From assembly GCA_001692895.1 (NCBI GenBank), contig KV748224.1:1240001-1304000 (forward strand): 64,000 nucleotides of DNA. The letters are read 5' to 3'. The DNA is from Cenococcum geophilum 1.58. Taxonomy: Eukaryota; Ascomycota; Dothideomycetes; Gloniales; Gloniaceae. This document shows positions 47,701-58,900 of this stretch, one piece after another; position 1 is the stretch's first letter; each line of letters opens with the position of its first letter. The notes beneath the pieces are model-generated. The model did not search any database. It worked only from the letters and a program-made list of their open reading frames with translations, and was not told the origin of the DNA. Position numbers and translations under genes: made by a program.

Positions 47701-48660
47701 TATCGGCCTTTTAAAATAAGTTTACCTAGATTCTAGGCATTAAGCTAAAGCTTTCTACGGCTTATTACCCCCAGATAAACGGTTAGATAGAGATCATAAA
47801 TTAGTACCTAGACTAGAGGCTTAGGCCCTTTATTAACTATTTCTAGGATAACTAGTTTAAATTACTACCCTTAATAGACTACACGCAAGCAACCCTACCC
47901 TATAACTCTATAGGGTTTGCCCCGATTTAGCTAGAAATAGGATACTTACCCTATATAAGCTTTAACTAAAAAAGGCTAGAAGAACCCTAGACTATATAAG
48001 AGAAGCTATCCTATGCTAAGGCCTAATAGTACGCTAAATAATTAGAGGAGGTCTAGACGGTAGCCTGCAAAAACCTAGAAAAAGCTTAGAGGTTAATAGA
48101 ATAGCAGGCGAACAAATACCGTTAAGAGCCCAATTTTACCCCTAGCGATATAGTCTAGGTTATAATAAGGAATTAGAGGACCGAACGACCTAGCCGTAAG
48201 CTAGACTACTAGATAGTAGAACTATATAAGGTTCTTAAGAAGATAGGCAACTTGTATAAGATAAAGCTCCCAGACTTAATTAGGGTTTACCCTATCTTCT
48301 TACTAGATAAGTTACGGAAAGCTATAAACGACCTATTACCTAGACAAAAGAACGAGCCTCCCCTACTAGTTTAAGTAAACGGTAATAATGAATAGGAGGT
48401 TAACAAAATACTGGCCTATAAGATAGTATAGGGAGCGCTAAAATACCGTGTCTAATAGAAGGGCTACAATCCTAACCTAACCTAGTACCCTATATGGAAC
48501 TTTATAGGCTGCCCCTAGAAGCTTAAAGAATTCTATAACTAATACCCTAATGCGCCTAGACCCCCAAAGTACCTAGATAAATAGATGGAATGCTAGTATA
48601 ATAAAGATAATAAGTTACCGGAAGAATATAGGGATAAAAACGCCCTAAAGCCCTAATACA
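44720..48660 (+). pseudogene. pol: E7 pol: protease, RT, RNase H, integrase, chromodomain
   Basis: Plus-strand pol relic, clear throughout. Protease at about 44720-44990 (ALINTRANSFAFINT, then the flap region ILDLGSHNIILR). RT at 45800-46400: SPILFVKKPNKGLCFYIN, VKIFTKLNI, an intact YLDD at 46161-46172, GLQVNIKKCKFGV. RNase H at 46590-46900 (LETDASNRVIMGILL). Integrase at about 47280-47900 with a Cys-x2-Cys zinc motif (INCRYYQPRM, NYKDCRRA), IFIDFYKLP, ISNYRLQFI, NGQIEIINQYL. Chromodomain at 48390-48570 (EVNKILAYK, LKYRVQQKGYN, FIGCP). Protease Asp and integrase Asp are damaged by transitions. Confidence 0.92.
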
Positions 48661-48723
48661 GCTGTCTGCCAAATTCTGCTATATTCTGCCGTTTTCTGCT
48701 AGTACCGTAAAATTTTAGATATC

Positions 48724-48766
48724 TAGGAACTTTAACCGCCGGTTAAAGTTATCTAATTAGTTAGAT
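48724..48766 (+). promoter_or_regulatory. Hairpin-containing 3' motif of E7
   Basis: 43 bp matching 12995-13037 of E4. Contains AACTTTAACC-GCC-GGTTAAAGTT (48728-48750), a perfect inverted repeat with 10-bp arms and a 3-base loop, then ATCTAATTAGTTAGAT. It lies after the chromodomain and before the polypurine tract. Confidence 0.5.
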
Positions 48767-48957
48767 CCGTGCTAAGACTTTTAGCGGCTACTCTTTCTAG
48801 CCTAGTGCTTCTACTTAGCCCATAATCGCCCTTTATACTTAGTTAGGACGGACTCGTGTCCCCTTTATCTCCTTATCTTATATTTTTATAATCCTACGTT
48901 TATAAGCCTAGTGCTACCCTATTTTTTTTAACTAAGCCTAAGGGCAGGCTTTCTTTT

Positions 48958-49182
48958 AAAGAGGGGGGTAATGTAACGGCGCTATTGCACGTTACCTGCC
49001 AAATTCTACTATATTCTGCCGACCTACGATTAGCCCGCCCAAAGCTAGCGCCTTAGCAGCTTACCCTATATATTTGTTTATATCGGTCCTGGCGACCCCT
49101 TTTCCTTCTCTTTAGCTTAGTATCTTCGTAATACAGCATTCGTTCAAGCTTCGGTTCAGAGGCATTTGTTTAAGCCGTGACA
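48958..49182 (+). repeat. E7 polypurine tract and 3' LTR
   Basis: Purine tract AAAGAGGGGGGTAA ends at 48971; LTR 48972-49182 from TGTAACGGCGCT to GCCGTGACA, followed by target duplication AGAAC. Confidence 0.95.
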
Positions 49183-49187
49183 AGAAC

Positions 49188-49498
49188 TTTACCTAATAGG
49201 TAAGAACCGCTAAAGACCTCTTTAACAAAATCCGCTATATAGAGTAATTGCTTAATACTATAAAGCTTACGGAAGATCGCGTAAGTAATAGTAGCAAATT
49301 ATCGCGTATAAAGCGCGGTTATAGTATAGGCTCTATAGAGTTAGGGAATAGAACTTAAAAAGGGTAACGCTTTTCTAAGTAAACTCCTAGGGAGACCACC
49401 TAAAAGCCAGATGGCTTAGGGGACCCCCTAAACACTAGTACTACGCAGGCGAGTTAAAGGACCGCAGGTAGCTATTATAAGGAACACTAGAAGTAGGC
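49188..49498 (+). pseudogene. gag: E8 gag, second block
   Basis: Continues the E8 gag after E7: VRTAKDLFNKIRYIE, LLNTIKLTEDRVSNSSKLSR, IKRGYSIGSIELGNRT, PDGLGDPLNTSTT, and SYYKEH just before the E3 insertion. Basic and Ser/Thr-rich, as is usual for the gag C-terminus. The last five bases TAGGC are the E3 target duplication. Confidence 0.65.
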
Positions 49499-49828
49499 TG
49501 TCACGGAGTAAGCACAAGTAGTGATAATATATAACGAAGTAGATATTATTAAGCTATATATATAAACTGTGTAATAAGGTTAAGACGTTACGTAAGGAGG
49601 GAAGGTAGGAGATTGGGAAGAAAGGGCATATATCGTTAACTTAGTTGCTTAGTCAATACGTATATAGGGCAGAATAGGGTTTAGGTCATGGTCCTAGCAG
49701 AACTTAGTAGAATGCCGTAGATTACCGCTAGATTACCATTAGATTGCTATTTTACGGTTGGTCTCTAATTACTAAGTTAGTGGAAACAGGTAAACGTGTA
49801 TAAGGTGTCATAGGGGTATCCCATAATA
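49499..49828 (-). repeat. E3 3' LTR
   Basis: 330 bp, TGTCACGGAGTAAG to CCCATAATA (RIP form of CCCGTAACA). Carries GATTACC/GATTGC repeats near 49713-49757. Followed by ACCCCCCCTTT at 49831-49841, i.e. AAAGGGGGGGT, the polypurine tract, on the minus strand. Confidence 0.93.
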
Positions 49829-49899
49829 GTACCCCCCCTTTAAACTCGAGCTTCTGCGAGGTGGGGCTATGGTAGTTCTAAGTAGAGTTTATAAAAGTC

Positions 49900-52800
49900 T
49901 TCTGCGGCTTATATAAGTCCTATAGAGTTAACGGGTTCCTATAAGGACTTAGTAAAGCCTCTCTATTTTATAAAATACATATATTAGCGTTTCCGTTTAT
50001 TATACTTAATATCATTAATTCTTTTAATAAAGTACTCATTCTTACCATCCACTTTAACTAGTAGGGGAGGGTCCTATATTTATCTAGGTAGGGCGTTTAA
50101 TATAGGGGTAGCAGGACAAAGAATTGACGTGTGGAATATAGGGTAGATTTTAACCGTATTAGGGAGCTTTAATTAGTAGGAGTAAAAGGAGACGACCTTC
50201 TCGACCTTATAAGGGCCAGCGTTCTTCTAATTAAGTTTCTTAGCAGGTTGTTTTATATTTAGATTTCTTATATCTAGCCAGACAAAGTCACCAATTTAGT
50301 AGGCTGGTACTAGGGTTTATTTCTTATTCGCTGCGGCTTTATAGATAGATTAGGCCTATATCATTTCATTAGTAAGAAACTGTTATAGTTCCTCTATCTT
50401 TTTTACGAATTTGTTTACTTTTATAACTTATAAGGCTTAATAAGCGGGGCAAGGAACGTTGCTAAAGGGTTTAAAACCTATTTATAGATACTAGCCGTAG
50501 TTNGCNANAAATGNGGAGACCTTTATAGTTTNTAANACGGAATTATTTANTATAAACTNNGCAAATATAAGCCAGTTAATCTAGTTATCTTATAAGTATA
50601 ACGTGTATATCCGAATATACTGCTCCATTATAGCATTTACACGTTCTATTTAACTATCCGTTTTTAGGTAGTATGCCATAGACAATAGTGCTTTAATGCG
50701 AAGTTGGGTAGTTAGTTCTTCCCAAAATATAGAGATAAACTAGCTACCTCTATTAGAGATAATCATTTTAGGGAGTCCGTAGAGTTTCTATACGTAATCT
50801 AGGAATAGCTGGGCGACGGTAGGTGTTAATATATTAGGGCAGGCAATTAAGTATCTTATTTTAGACAGTCGGTTTATAACTACTATAATATTTATACAGC
50901 CTTTACTTACGGGGAGATCAATAATAAAGTTAATTAAAATATCCTTCCATCTTTAATCCGGAGCAGGCAGTAGCTTTAAAAGGCCGTTATACGTCTTATA
51001 TAAAGCTTTAGCTCATTAGCAGATATAGCAGCTAGAGACGTACCTTCGTGTTATATTATATATATTCAGCCAATAGTATTCTCATTAAAGCAGTTCCAGG
51101 GTTTTTCCTTAGCCTAGGTAGCCGGCTACTAATAGGTCGTATACGTGTTTAAGGAGCTTAAGCTTAAGCTTATTATAATTAGGGATAACTAGACTGTTCT
51201 AGTAATATAAGCAGTTTCCACAGGCTTCGTATTTACTTAGAGAAATCTTTTTAGAGCGTCTAGTGCCATCTTACATTAGCTTAAGCGTCTCTTAGATAAA
51301 CTCGTTATTTAGGTATTTATTAACTATAATCTGCTTAATTAATCAATTAGTTATTTTAAGGACGAGTACTATAAGATCTTTAGTGGGAGGGTTAAATAGT
51401 TTAGGGCGAAGTAGGGTCTAATTTTGGTAAGAGCGCGCTTCTTTTAGGGCTGGCGCGTCTTATAAGCATTGGGTTAGGGCATTAGGCTTCTAACCTTAAA
51501 CGCCTAAGCGGTATATAATTAAGAATCGGAAATAAAACAGATATTCTAACCAGTGGGCCTAATAATAACTTAGCTGTTTTATGGTTATAAAGTACTGTAG
51601 GTTCTTATAGTTGCTAAGGACCTTAATTAGAAATCCAGCGCCTTCTAGTTTAGGTCGCTATTGTTTAAAGTATCTAATAATAGCTAACAATTCCTTATCG
51701 TAGATCTCGTAGTTACATTTAGCTAGGCTTAGTTATTTTAAGAAGTATACTATGGGGTACAATACTCTATCCTCGTTATATTAAGATAGGATACCTTTAG
51801 TGACATAGTTAAATAAGTCGGCTTCTATAACACTTATTCGGTTTAGGTTAAAGTATTAAAGTATAAGCGCAGTAGTAAATATAACCTTTAGATAGGCAAA
51901 GGCCTTCTTACATTCCTTATTAAAAATAAAAACTTTATTCTTTTAGGTTAGAGCTATAAGGGGTAAAACCAGAGCGGAGAAGTTGTTAATAAACCGTTAG
52001 TAGAAATTAGCGAATCCTATAAAGGCTCTTACGTCCTTAACATTTTTAGGTTTTTACCAGTTTATAATTACTTCGACTTTCTTTAGGTCTATTTATATAC
52101 CGTTTATAGAAATAAGGAGTCTAAGGTATAGGACTTCCATTTTATAGAACTTGTATTTATCTACATCTAATTATAGACTAGCTCCGTATAGGGCTTATAA
52201 AATAAAGTTAACGTATTTCCAATATTTAGTTAGGTTATTACTGTATATTAGGATGTCGTTGATATAAGTAATATAGAAGATATCTAGGTAGGGGCGTAGG
52301 GTGTCGTTTATATAATGTTAAAACAAGCTCGGAGCGTTTGCGAGGCTAAAGGGTATTATTAAGTATTTAAATAGTCTATATCGGGTACAAAATGCAGTAA
52401 GCTATTTGTCCCCTTTTGTAATATAGAGACGGTTAAATACAGAGATAATATCGAGCTTCGTGTAGTAATAAGCCTTACTTAGTTAGTTTAGCGTCTCTTA
52501 TATTAACGGGATTAGGTATTAGTTCTTAACGGTAACGGCGTTAAGAGCTTAGTAGTCTACACAGAAGCGCAGACCGCCGCTGGGTTTCTTAACAAAGATC
52601 ACTAGTACGGCTATAGGCGACGAGCTTGCTCTAATAAATCCTTTACTTAGGTTCTCGTCTAAATACTTTTATAGCACTTAGAGTTTATTTTAGAACATTC
52701 CGTATAAGGGTCCAAATCCGGGCTGCTTTCCTTCTTTAAGTATAATCTTATAGTCGTATAGTCGGTATTTTAGTAACTTATTAGCTTCCTTTTATAAGAA

Positions 52801-54050
52801 CGCATCTAGGCGATAATAATACTTTATTAGTACCTTTGTGGTAGGGTTAGTATACTTCCTTAGTGCTAAGGCCTTTTTAATATCGGCTATTGTAACAGCG
52901 AAGATTATATACTTGGGTTTCTTAGTAAGTTGCGCTAATAGGGTAGCTTTAATCATGTGGATATTTAAGGTGCCGAGCTCGCTCGGATTGCTCGTAGTTT
53001 CTTACTTAGGTTTAGGTTTAGTATTAGGTACGGAGTTAGTATTAGATTTAGGTTCAGGTTCTTTAAGAATCCTTTTTATAGTAGAATACTAGTCCTTCTA
53101 GTATTTTTATATATTAAGCTTAAGCTTCTGCTTAGCTCGGGGCGGTGTAGTACTTAGGGTCTATTCGTGGGGTTTAGTGGAATTTTTAGATCCTTAATAG
53201 ATATTGGTGGAAATCTTACGTTAGTGGAATTCGGTAAAATTCCTGGGTTAGTGGAATCTGGTAGATTCTTTAGGCGTAGGGTAGACAGTTATAGAAATTT
53301 TAGACTGGTAGATCTTGGTAGGTTTTTTAGATTTTAGTTTTAGGTCTAAGCAGCGAGTTATAAGGCACTTCTGCTTATAACAGGAGGCGGTAAATAAAAG
53401 CTTAAGGTTGTCCTAATTAATAGTTACCTTATATAGCTTTATTTAGGGTTATTTAAGGATTACCGAGTAACCTAGGGTGGTAATAAAAAGTTTAATTAAT
53501 TCTTTATGGTTTAGGTATTAGAGTCTTAGGAATACTATATAGGTAATATAGCCTAAGATAGTGCGTTTGCCATTAAATCCAAATACGTTAATATGCCGGT
53601 TAAGGGGGGTTAGGGTAAAACTATTATCTTATATAAAGATCTTATTAATAAATCCTATGCCGCTAGCTCCTATGTTAATTAAGATTTAAGCGTTAGCCTA
53701 TTAACTATTCTGCCGAAGATAGCAGTTAATGGTTATGCTACGGTCCTAAGAGTTGGAGTTTATAACATTAAATGCGTTTAACGAGATCTTATGGCAGAGC
53801 CGTCCTAAAGAGCGACTTAGCTCTAAAACCTTTCTTTTAGAGGCGATTAGGGTGGGGTTCTTATAGGACGTCAGCTATAGCTTCGTCCTTATAAATAGTG
53901 CTTACTAGACGTAGGGCTAGAACTAGGTAGAGATTAGGGACGGTAATTAGAAGATTAATGCAGTAAACGGCTGCTAGTGTTAGCTGTTCGTAAATTGTTT
54001 TAGGGTGTAGGTAAGGGGATAAGATAATATTTTAAGATATAGTCCTTACT
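49900..54050 (-). pseudogene. pol: E3 pol: protease, RT, RNase H, integrase, chromodomain
   Basis: Minus-strand pol relic. RT at about 52700-52050: the intact motif [17 protein letters not shown] near 52610-52561, then YIND (damaged YxDD) near 52270. RNase H at about 51950-51500. Integrase at about 51450-50350. The C-terminal part reads GDFVWLDIRNLNIKQPAKKL (50310-50250), KLPNTVKIYPIFHTSILCPA, and a chromodomain at about 50060-49950 (YFIKRINDIKYNKRKRQYVF). Protease lies at about 53900-53450. Ambiguous bases at 50503-50580 are in integrase. Confidence 0.88.
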
Positions 54051-54285
54051 TCCATACTTAAAGTAGAGGCCTAGCTTAATGCGTCTTTCTTATTTAGGGG
54101 ACCCTAGTAGGGCATACTTTAGGGTTCTAGTGTTAATATCTATAGCGTTAGGGTACTTAGGCTAAGACGACTTGGTAGACATTTATAGGGCTATTATATT
54201 ATATTAAGGGGCGTGTTTTGGTGTTAGGCGTAGTATATTATTATACCGTTTGTTAACGACGTTTATATAGGTATTAAGGGCTCCT
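54050..54285 (-). pseudogene. gag: E3 gag, C-terminal block
   Basis: Minus-strand end of gag left of E2. It joins to VDLLG on the other side of E2 as ALNTYINVVNKRYNNI and a following stretch (YPNAIDINTRTLKYALLGSP). The CTCCT at 54281-54285 is one half of the E2 target duplication. Confidence 0.7.
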
Positions 54286-54710
54286 TATAACGGAACCTTA
54301 TAGTAAGAACTACGATGGGTCCTATTATTAGGCTAGGTGTATAGGTAAAGTAAGTTAAAGTTAATAACGTAATAATAACTGGTGGAGTGGTTGCCTAATA
54401 GATTAACTCTAATTGTATTCTAAGAATTACTATAAGGAAGGAACTATCTAGGTAGGGATTAAGGGTCCTTAAATATACAACCGTACTCCTATAAAATTCT
54501 TCTTATACGTAATATACGTGTGCTCTATCTACTCTGTTACGGATTATATAGATCCTATAGATTATATAGATCACCTTATATAACCTTAGTTACTATTCCT
54601 CGTTATATAGTTCTACCAACTCTATTCTGGACCGTGCCTAAATTAACTAACTAGCTTTTTCCGACTTCTTTCCTAGTAGTTATAATATTGTACTTAAAGC
54701 GTCCGTAACA
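54286..54710 (-). repeat. E2 3' LTR
   Basis: 425 bp; differs from the 5' LTR by scattered C/T and G/A transitions only as far as I can read. Ends TCCGTAACA. Confidence 0.95.
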
Positions 54711-54769
54711 CCATCTCCTTCCTCTTTATCTTTGTCTTTAAAGATTTTTAGTATCTCTAAGTTGTTTAC

Positions 54770-55560
54770 TAAAGGTATAATATCCGTCTAATTAATTTGG
54801 TTAATATTATTGCTTATTATACCTAAAGCAATTTCTTCTTCTTCAACTGCTCGTCGTGCTCGCACTATTGCTGCGATATTGTCTCTAGGTGAGATTATAC
54901 CATCTCCATGTTCTTGCTATTTAAAAGAGGGGTTAGTTTATATTGCGTTGGCAAACCCATCTTTATAATAACCATCCTCTTACTTAAAGTGCACTAAAGC
55001 GAATATTTATTCGTCCTGTAACGTTTGCTTTATCTCTAATACTAAATATATACAACTTATTACTCTTAATAGTCGTCTAGTTCCCTAATTAATTTGTCTT
55101 AGGGTCTTATATTTAATCTACTGCTATATAGCTAGATAATAAACTGTTTATTACTCTTGTTAAATTGCGCCGATCTTAGGACGCTAAACGGGAGGCTGCT
55201 AATGCTTAGTAATGGGCCCTTAAGTCTTATCTGGCGGCGTCCGCTTAACTAATCCGTCTTAAGAAGGTTCGTAAGAAGGTTCGTTCTAAGGAGTAGAAAC
55301 TTATAAAATAGGGTTTATAGAAACTTAGCGATAAAAGAATAGATTCTCTTCTAATTAAGAAGGAAATAGATCCGAGTAGTTCGGCAACTACTCTTCTTAG
55401 GTCCCCCTTAGGTGACTTATTCTTTAGCGATCCTTCTTTATTAATATTACCTAACCTAATCTCTTCTAATACTCCTCTACCTTTTTTATAGCATTTTTTT
55501 TAAATTTTCTAGTAGCTTCTAGGTAGTCTTAGTGTAGCCTATCCACTTAACCTTATATTA
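54770..55560 (+). pseudogene. Antisense accessory reading frame of E2
   Basis: Plus-strand frame opposite to E2 gag-pol, a second copy of the frame at 1-655, here with its upstream part. It reads AISSSSTARRARTIAAILSL and GEIIPSPCSCYLKEGLVYIA (54830-54950), later IRLKKVRKKVRSKE (about 55250-55290), DSLL, EIDPSSSATTLLRSPLGDLF and FSDPSLLILPNLISSNT (about 55420-55470). The N-terminal PCSC plus further CTKA/SCNVC residues suggest a Cys-rich motif followed by a coiled coil. Stops fall on RIP-type codons. Product and role unknown. Confidence 0.55.
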
Positions 55561-58500
55561 TATTTTATTGTTAACGTCCTTATAACTAACAACCTTTAAA
55601 ACTTGCTATTTATCTTCTTCTTACCCTCTATACGTGTCTGCCTTATAGACTAGTAGCTTAATATTCCCGTATACTAGCTCTAGTATTATAATATGCTATA
55701 TAGGGTAGATCTTTATTTTAGCTAGTAGGTTTAACTTAAATATAACCAGTAAAATCCTTTACTTAATTTTAAAAGGTCCTAGTCTAACGTAGTTTAACTT
55801 CTTACTTGGTTGTTAACTCTTAAAATTTTTATATAGTAGCTATACTTTATCTCCCTCCTTAAGATCTGGTCCCTTAGATCTCTTAGCATTATAGTACCTT
55901 TTTATTCTCTCTTATACTTTCTTTATTAATTCTATAAGGTCTATATAAAGATTTATTAACGCCTTTATCCTTTCTTTAGCTGTGCTACTTGTTCTCTTTA
56001 CTTACCGTAGCGATAGTAATATTCTTAGCTTATATCCATAATTTGCCTTAAATAGTGACGTACCTATTCCTTCTTAAGGTGTTATATTATATGTAAACTA
56101 TATAACTAGTAATAATAATACCTAATTATTCTGCGCGTAATTAATATAGTGCCTTAGATACTACTCTAGTGTCTAATTTAATCTCTCTATTTAACCGTCT
56201 ATCTGCGGATAATATACGGTAGAAGTTACTACTCTAACTCCTTACTCCGCCAAGAATACCTCTTAAAATACTACTATAAATCTTAAATCTCTGTCTAATA
56301 TAATCTTGCTTAGTGCTTTATATCTTATAAATACTTCTTTAATATAGATTCTAGCGACGTCTTCTACCAATATTTCTTCTATATATACTATAAAGTATCC
56401 CCACTTTATAAGCTTATCTACTATTACTAAGATTATGTTATAATCTTATCCGGTAATAGGGTCTTTTAACCTTAGCAACTTAATAATAAAGTCCTATAAT
56501 ATGACCTCCTATAGTCTTTCTAGTATTTTAATAGGTTGTAGCCCTCTATATAGCTTATACCTCGTTAGTTTATTCCTTTAGCAATCTAGATATTTTTTTA
56601 TAACTTTTCGCGCTAAGCCCTAGATTCCGTTAATAATATACTCCTCCTAAAGTCTTAATACTAAGCCCATAGCTCCATTATGTCCTTAAGTTAATCCCCT
56701 ATAGAAATCTTCTATAAACTACTCTACTATACTCTTTAGGATATATATTACTTCTCAATTTTCGTATATATCTATCTATAGATCTTCTAGTTATGCTTCT
56801 AGAATTCTTTATACCTAAAAGCTTTCTAGTGACTTATAAACTCTATCTTATTTCTTTTAAGTTGCTATAATCTTTAGATAATTATACCTAATTAATCCGT
56901 CTATATCCTTTCGCAGTAAAGCCCCTAATGGCTTTTTATTATTTTGTAGTTTAGCTTTTTAACTTAGAGTATCTGCTCGCGTGTTGTCTGTACCCTTAGT
57001 ATACTAAATCTTAAAATGGTATTCTATAAGCATCTCTACCTATCTAACTTATCTTTAGTTAAGTTCCTTTATTATTAGGAATTCTATTAGGTTTTTATAA
57101 TCTATCTTAACTATAAATAGTTTCTCTATGCCTTATAAGAACGCTCTCTATTCCTTTAATGCTGTAACTATACCTAATAACTCCTTATTGTAAATGTTAT
57201 AGTTTAACTCTAGTAGTGTTATCTTCCAACTATAGTATGCTACTAGGTGCTATTTATCTTAGTATCTCTATATAAAGCACGCCCCTAGTATATAGTCTAA
57301 TGTATCTATTTCTATAACCGTTTTTAGTCCTAGTTAATAGATTTTAAGAACTGGCTCCTAGGTAAACAACTCTTTAACTTTCTTAAAGAGTTCTCTCTAT
57401 TCCTCTCCCCATACCTATAGTTCTTCTTTCTTTATTAATCGCGTAAATAGTTTAATATTCTTTAACTATTGCGCTATAAACCTTCTAAAGTAATTGCAAA
57501 ACCCTAGAAACAATCTTAACTGCATAATATTCTTTAGTTCTTACTAATTTACTATAGCCTTAATCTTCTTTAGATCTATGCTAAGTTAGCCTAGTTTAAT
57601 AATAAATCTAACAAAATCGGTCTTCCTTATAAAGAACTTATATTTCTTAATTGCTACTAGCATCTGTTCTTTCTGTAGTCTTTTTAAGACCCATTTAATG
57701 TGTTCTCCGTGTTCTTCCTTAGTTATTAAGTAGATAATAATAATATTAAGGTATGCTATAATAAATTTATCTAAGTACTTTCCTAATACATTATTAATAC
57801 GCTTTTAGAACGTTACTAGTGCGTTTATAAGCCCGAATTATATAACTAATAGTTTATATAGTCCTTCCTTTAACCTAAAGGCTGCCTTTTATTTATCGCC
57901 TTTCTTAATCCTAATCTAATAGTACGCCTATCTTAGATCTATCTTTATAAAGATTTGCGTATTACCTATCCTGTTTTAGATTTCGCTAATTAAGGGTAAA
58001 GGATACCTATCCTTTCTAGTGATGCTATTTAACTGTCTATAGTTGATATATAGCCTTAGTTTGCCATTTTTCTTTAGTATAAATAGTACTGGATAACCCG
58101 CTGACGACTATAATGGTTTAATATATCCCTTTTATAAATTCTCCTAAATAAACTCTTTTAGTGCTCTACCTTCTTCTTTAGTAAGCTTATAGATTAGAAA
58201 AAACCTTAGACTTATTCCTAGTTCTAATTCTATCTTATAGTCCTATGCTATATACTTTAATAGCTTCTTACTCTCTAGTGACTATAGTTCCTTGCCGTAC
58301 TTATAGTATCTCTTCGGTATATAACTTAGTCCTTTCTCTATTTCTTTGTAGGTTGCTCCTACTTAGTACTATACCAACTTAGCTTATTATTGCATTTTAC
58401 GGCATTAAGTATCCCTAATATTGACCTAACCTATAACCCAATTAATCTTTAGATTGTATTCCTGTAACTAAGGCATTTCTAGTACTGCCTTATTATTCCC

Positions 58501-58900
58501 TAATAGTAATATATTAAAAGATATCTTAATCTGTCTTCCTTTAATGGTTAACTAAATAGGTCCTATTTTAAGATTGATGATGCCTCCTCTATAGGCTATC
58601 GGATCTCCTAAAATTGTTACTAATAGGTAAGGGTGCTCCCTTTTCCTATGTGGTAATCCCATTCTTTTAACTGCTGCTAGCAAGATGTGGTTCCTTATTG
58701 CTCCACTATCTATTAATGCCTTAAACTGTTAATCTTGCCACTTAATTTATAAATTTAGGTGTCTTTCTTAAATTCCTTTAAGGGTTTAAGGCTCTACTAC
58801 TGGTTCCCTCTAGTCCTATAGGCCTCCACTTTTCCTAACTATTAGCTGCTTAATCCTGTTTATACTTAGTCTAACTTAGGCTAATACTTAGTTCGCTTTT
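55460..58900 (-). pseudogene. pol: E2 pol: protease, RT, RNase H, integrase, chromodomain
   Basis: Minus-strand pol, collinear with E1: protease about 58830-58430, RT about 58220-57480, RNase H about 57400-57030, integrase about 56800-55850, chromodomain about 55610-55480. More stops than E1. The 63-110-codon plus-strand open stretches inside this region (59352-59558, 59611-59946, 60247-60441) are antisense shadows without protein-like composition. Confidence 0.88.

Larger units (their letters stand above)
42994..49182 (+). mobile_element. E7: complete Ty3/gypsy element inserted in E8
   Basis: 6189 bp, plus strand, LTRs 42994-43204 and 48972-49182 (each 211 bp), target duplication AGAAC at 42989-42993 and 49183-49187. 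Polypurine tract AAAGAGGGGGGTAA directly before the right LTR. Gag, protease, RT, RNase H, integrase and a chromodomain are all recognisable. Ambiguous bases at 43832-43926, 44699-44701 and 45483-45497. Confidence 0.95.

Noticed and set aside
52838..53092. 84-codon plus-strand open stretch with hydrophobic segments.
   Set aside because: Antisense to E3 pol between RT and protease; hydrophobic look follows from AT-rich codons.
54711..54890. Minus-strand open stretch with RARRAVEEEEIALG next to the E2 3' LTR.
   Set aside because: It lies beyond the chromodomain end of pol and mirrors the antisense frame on the plus strand, which continues much further; I kept the plus-strand reading.
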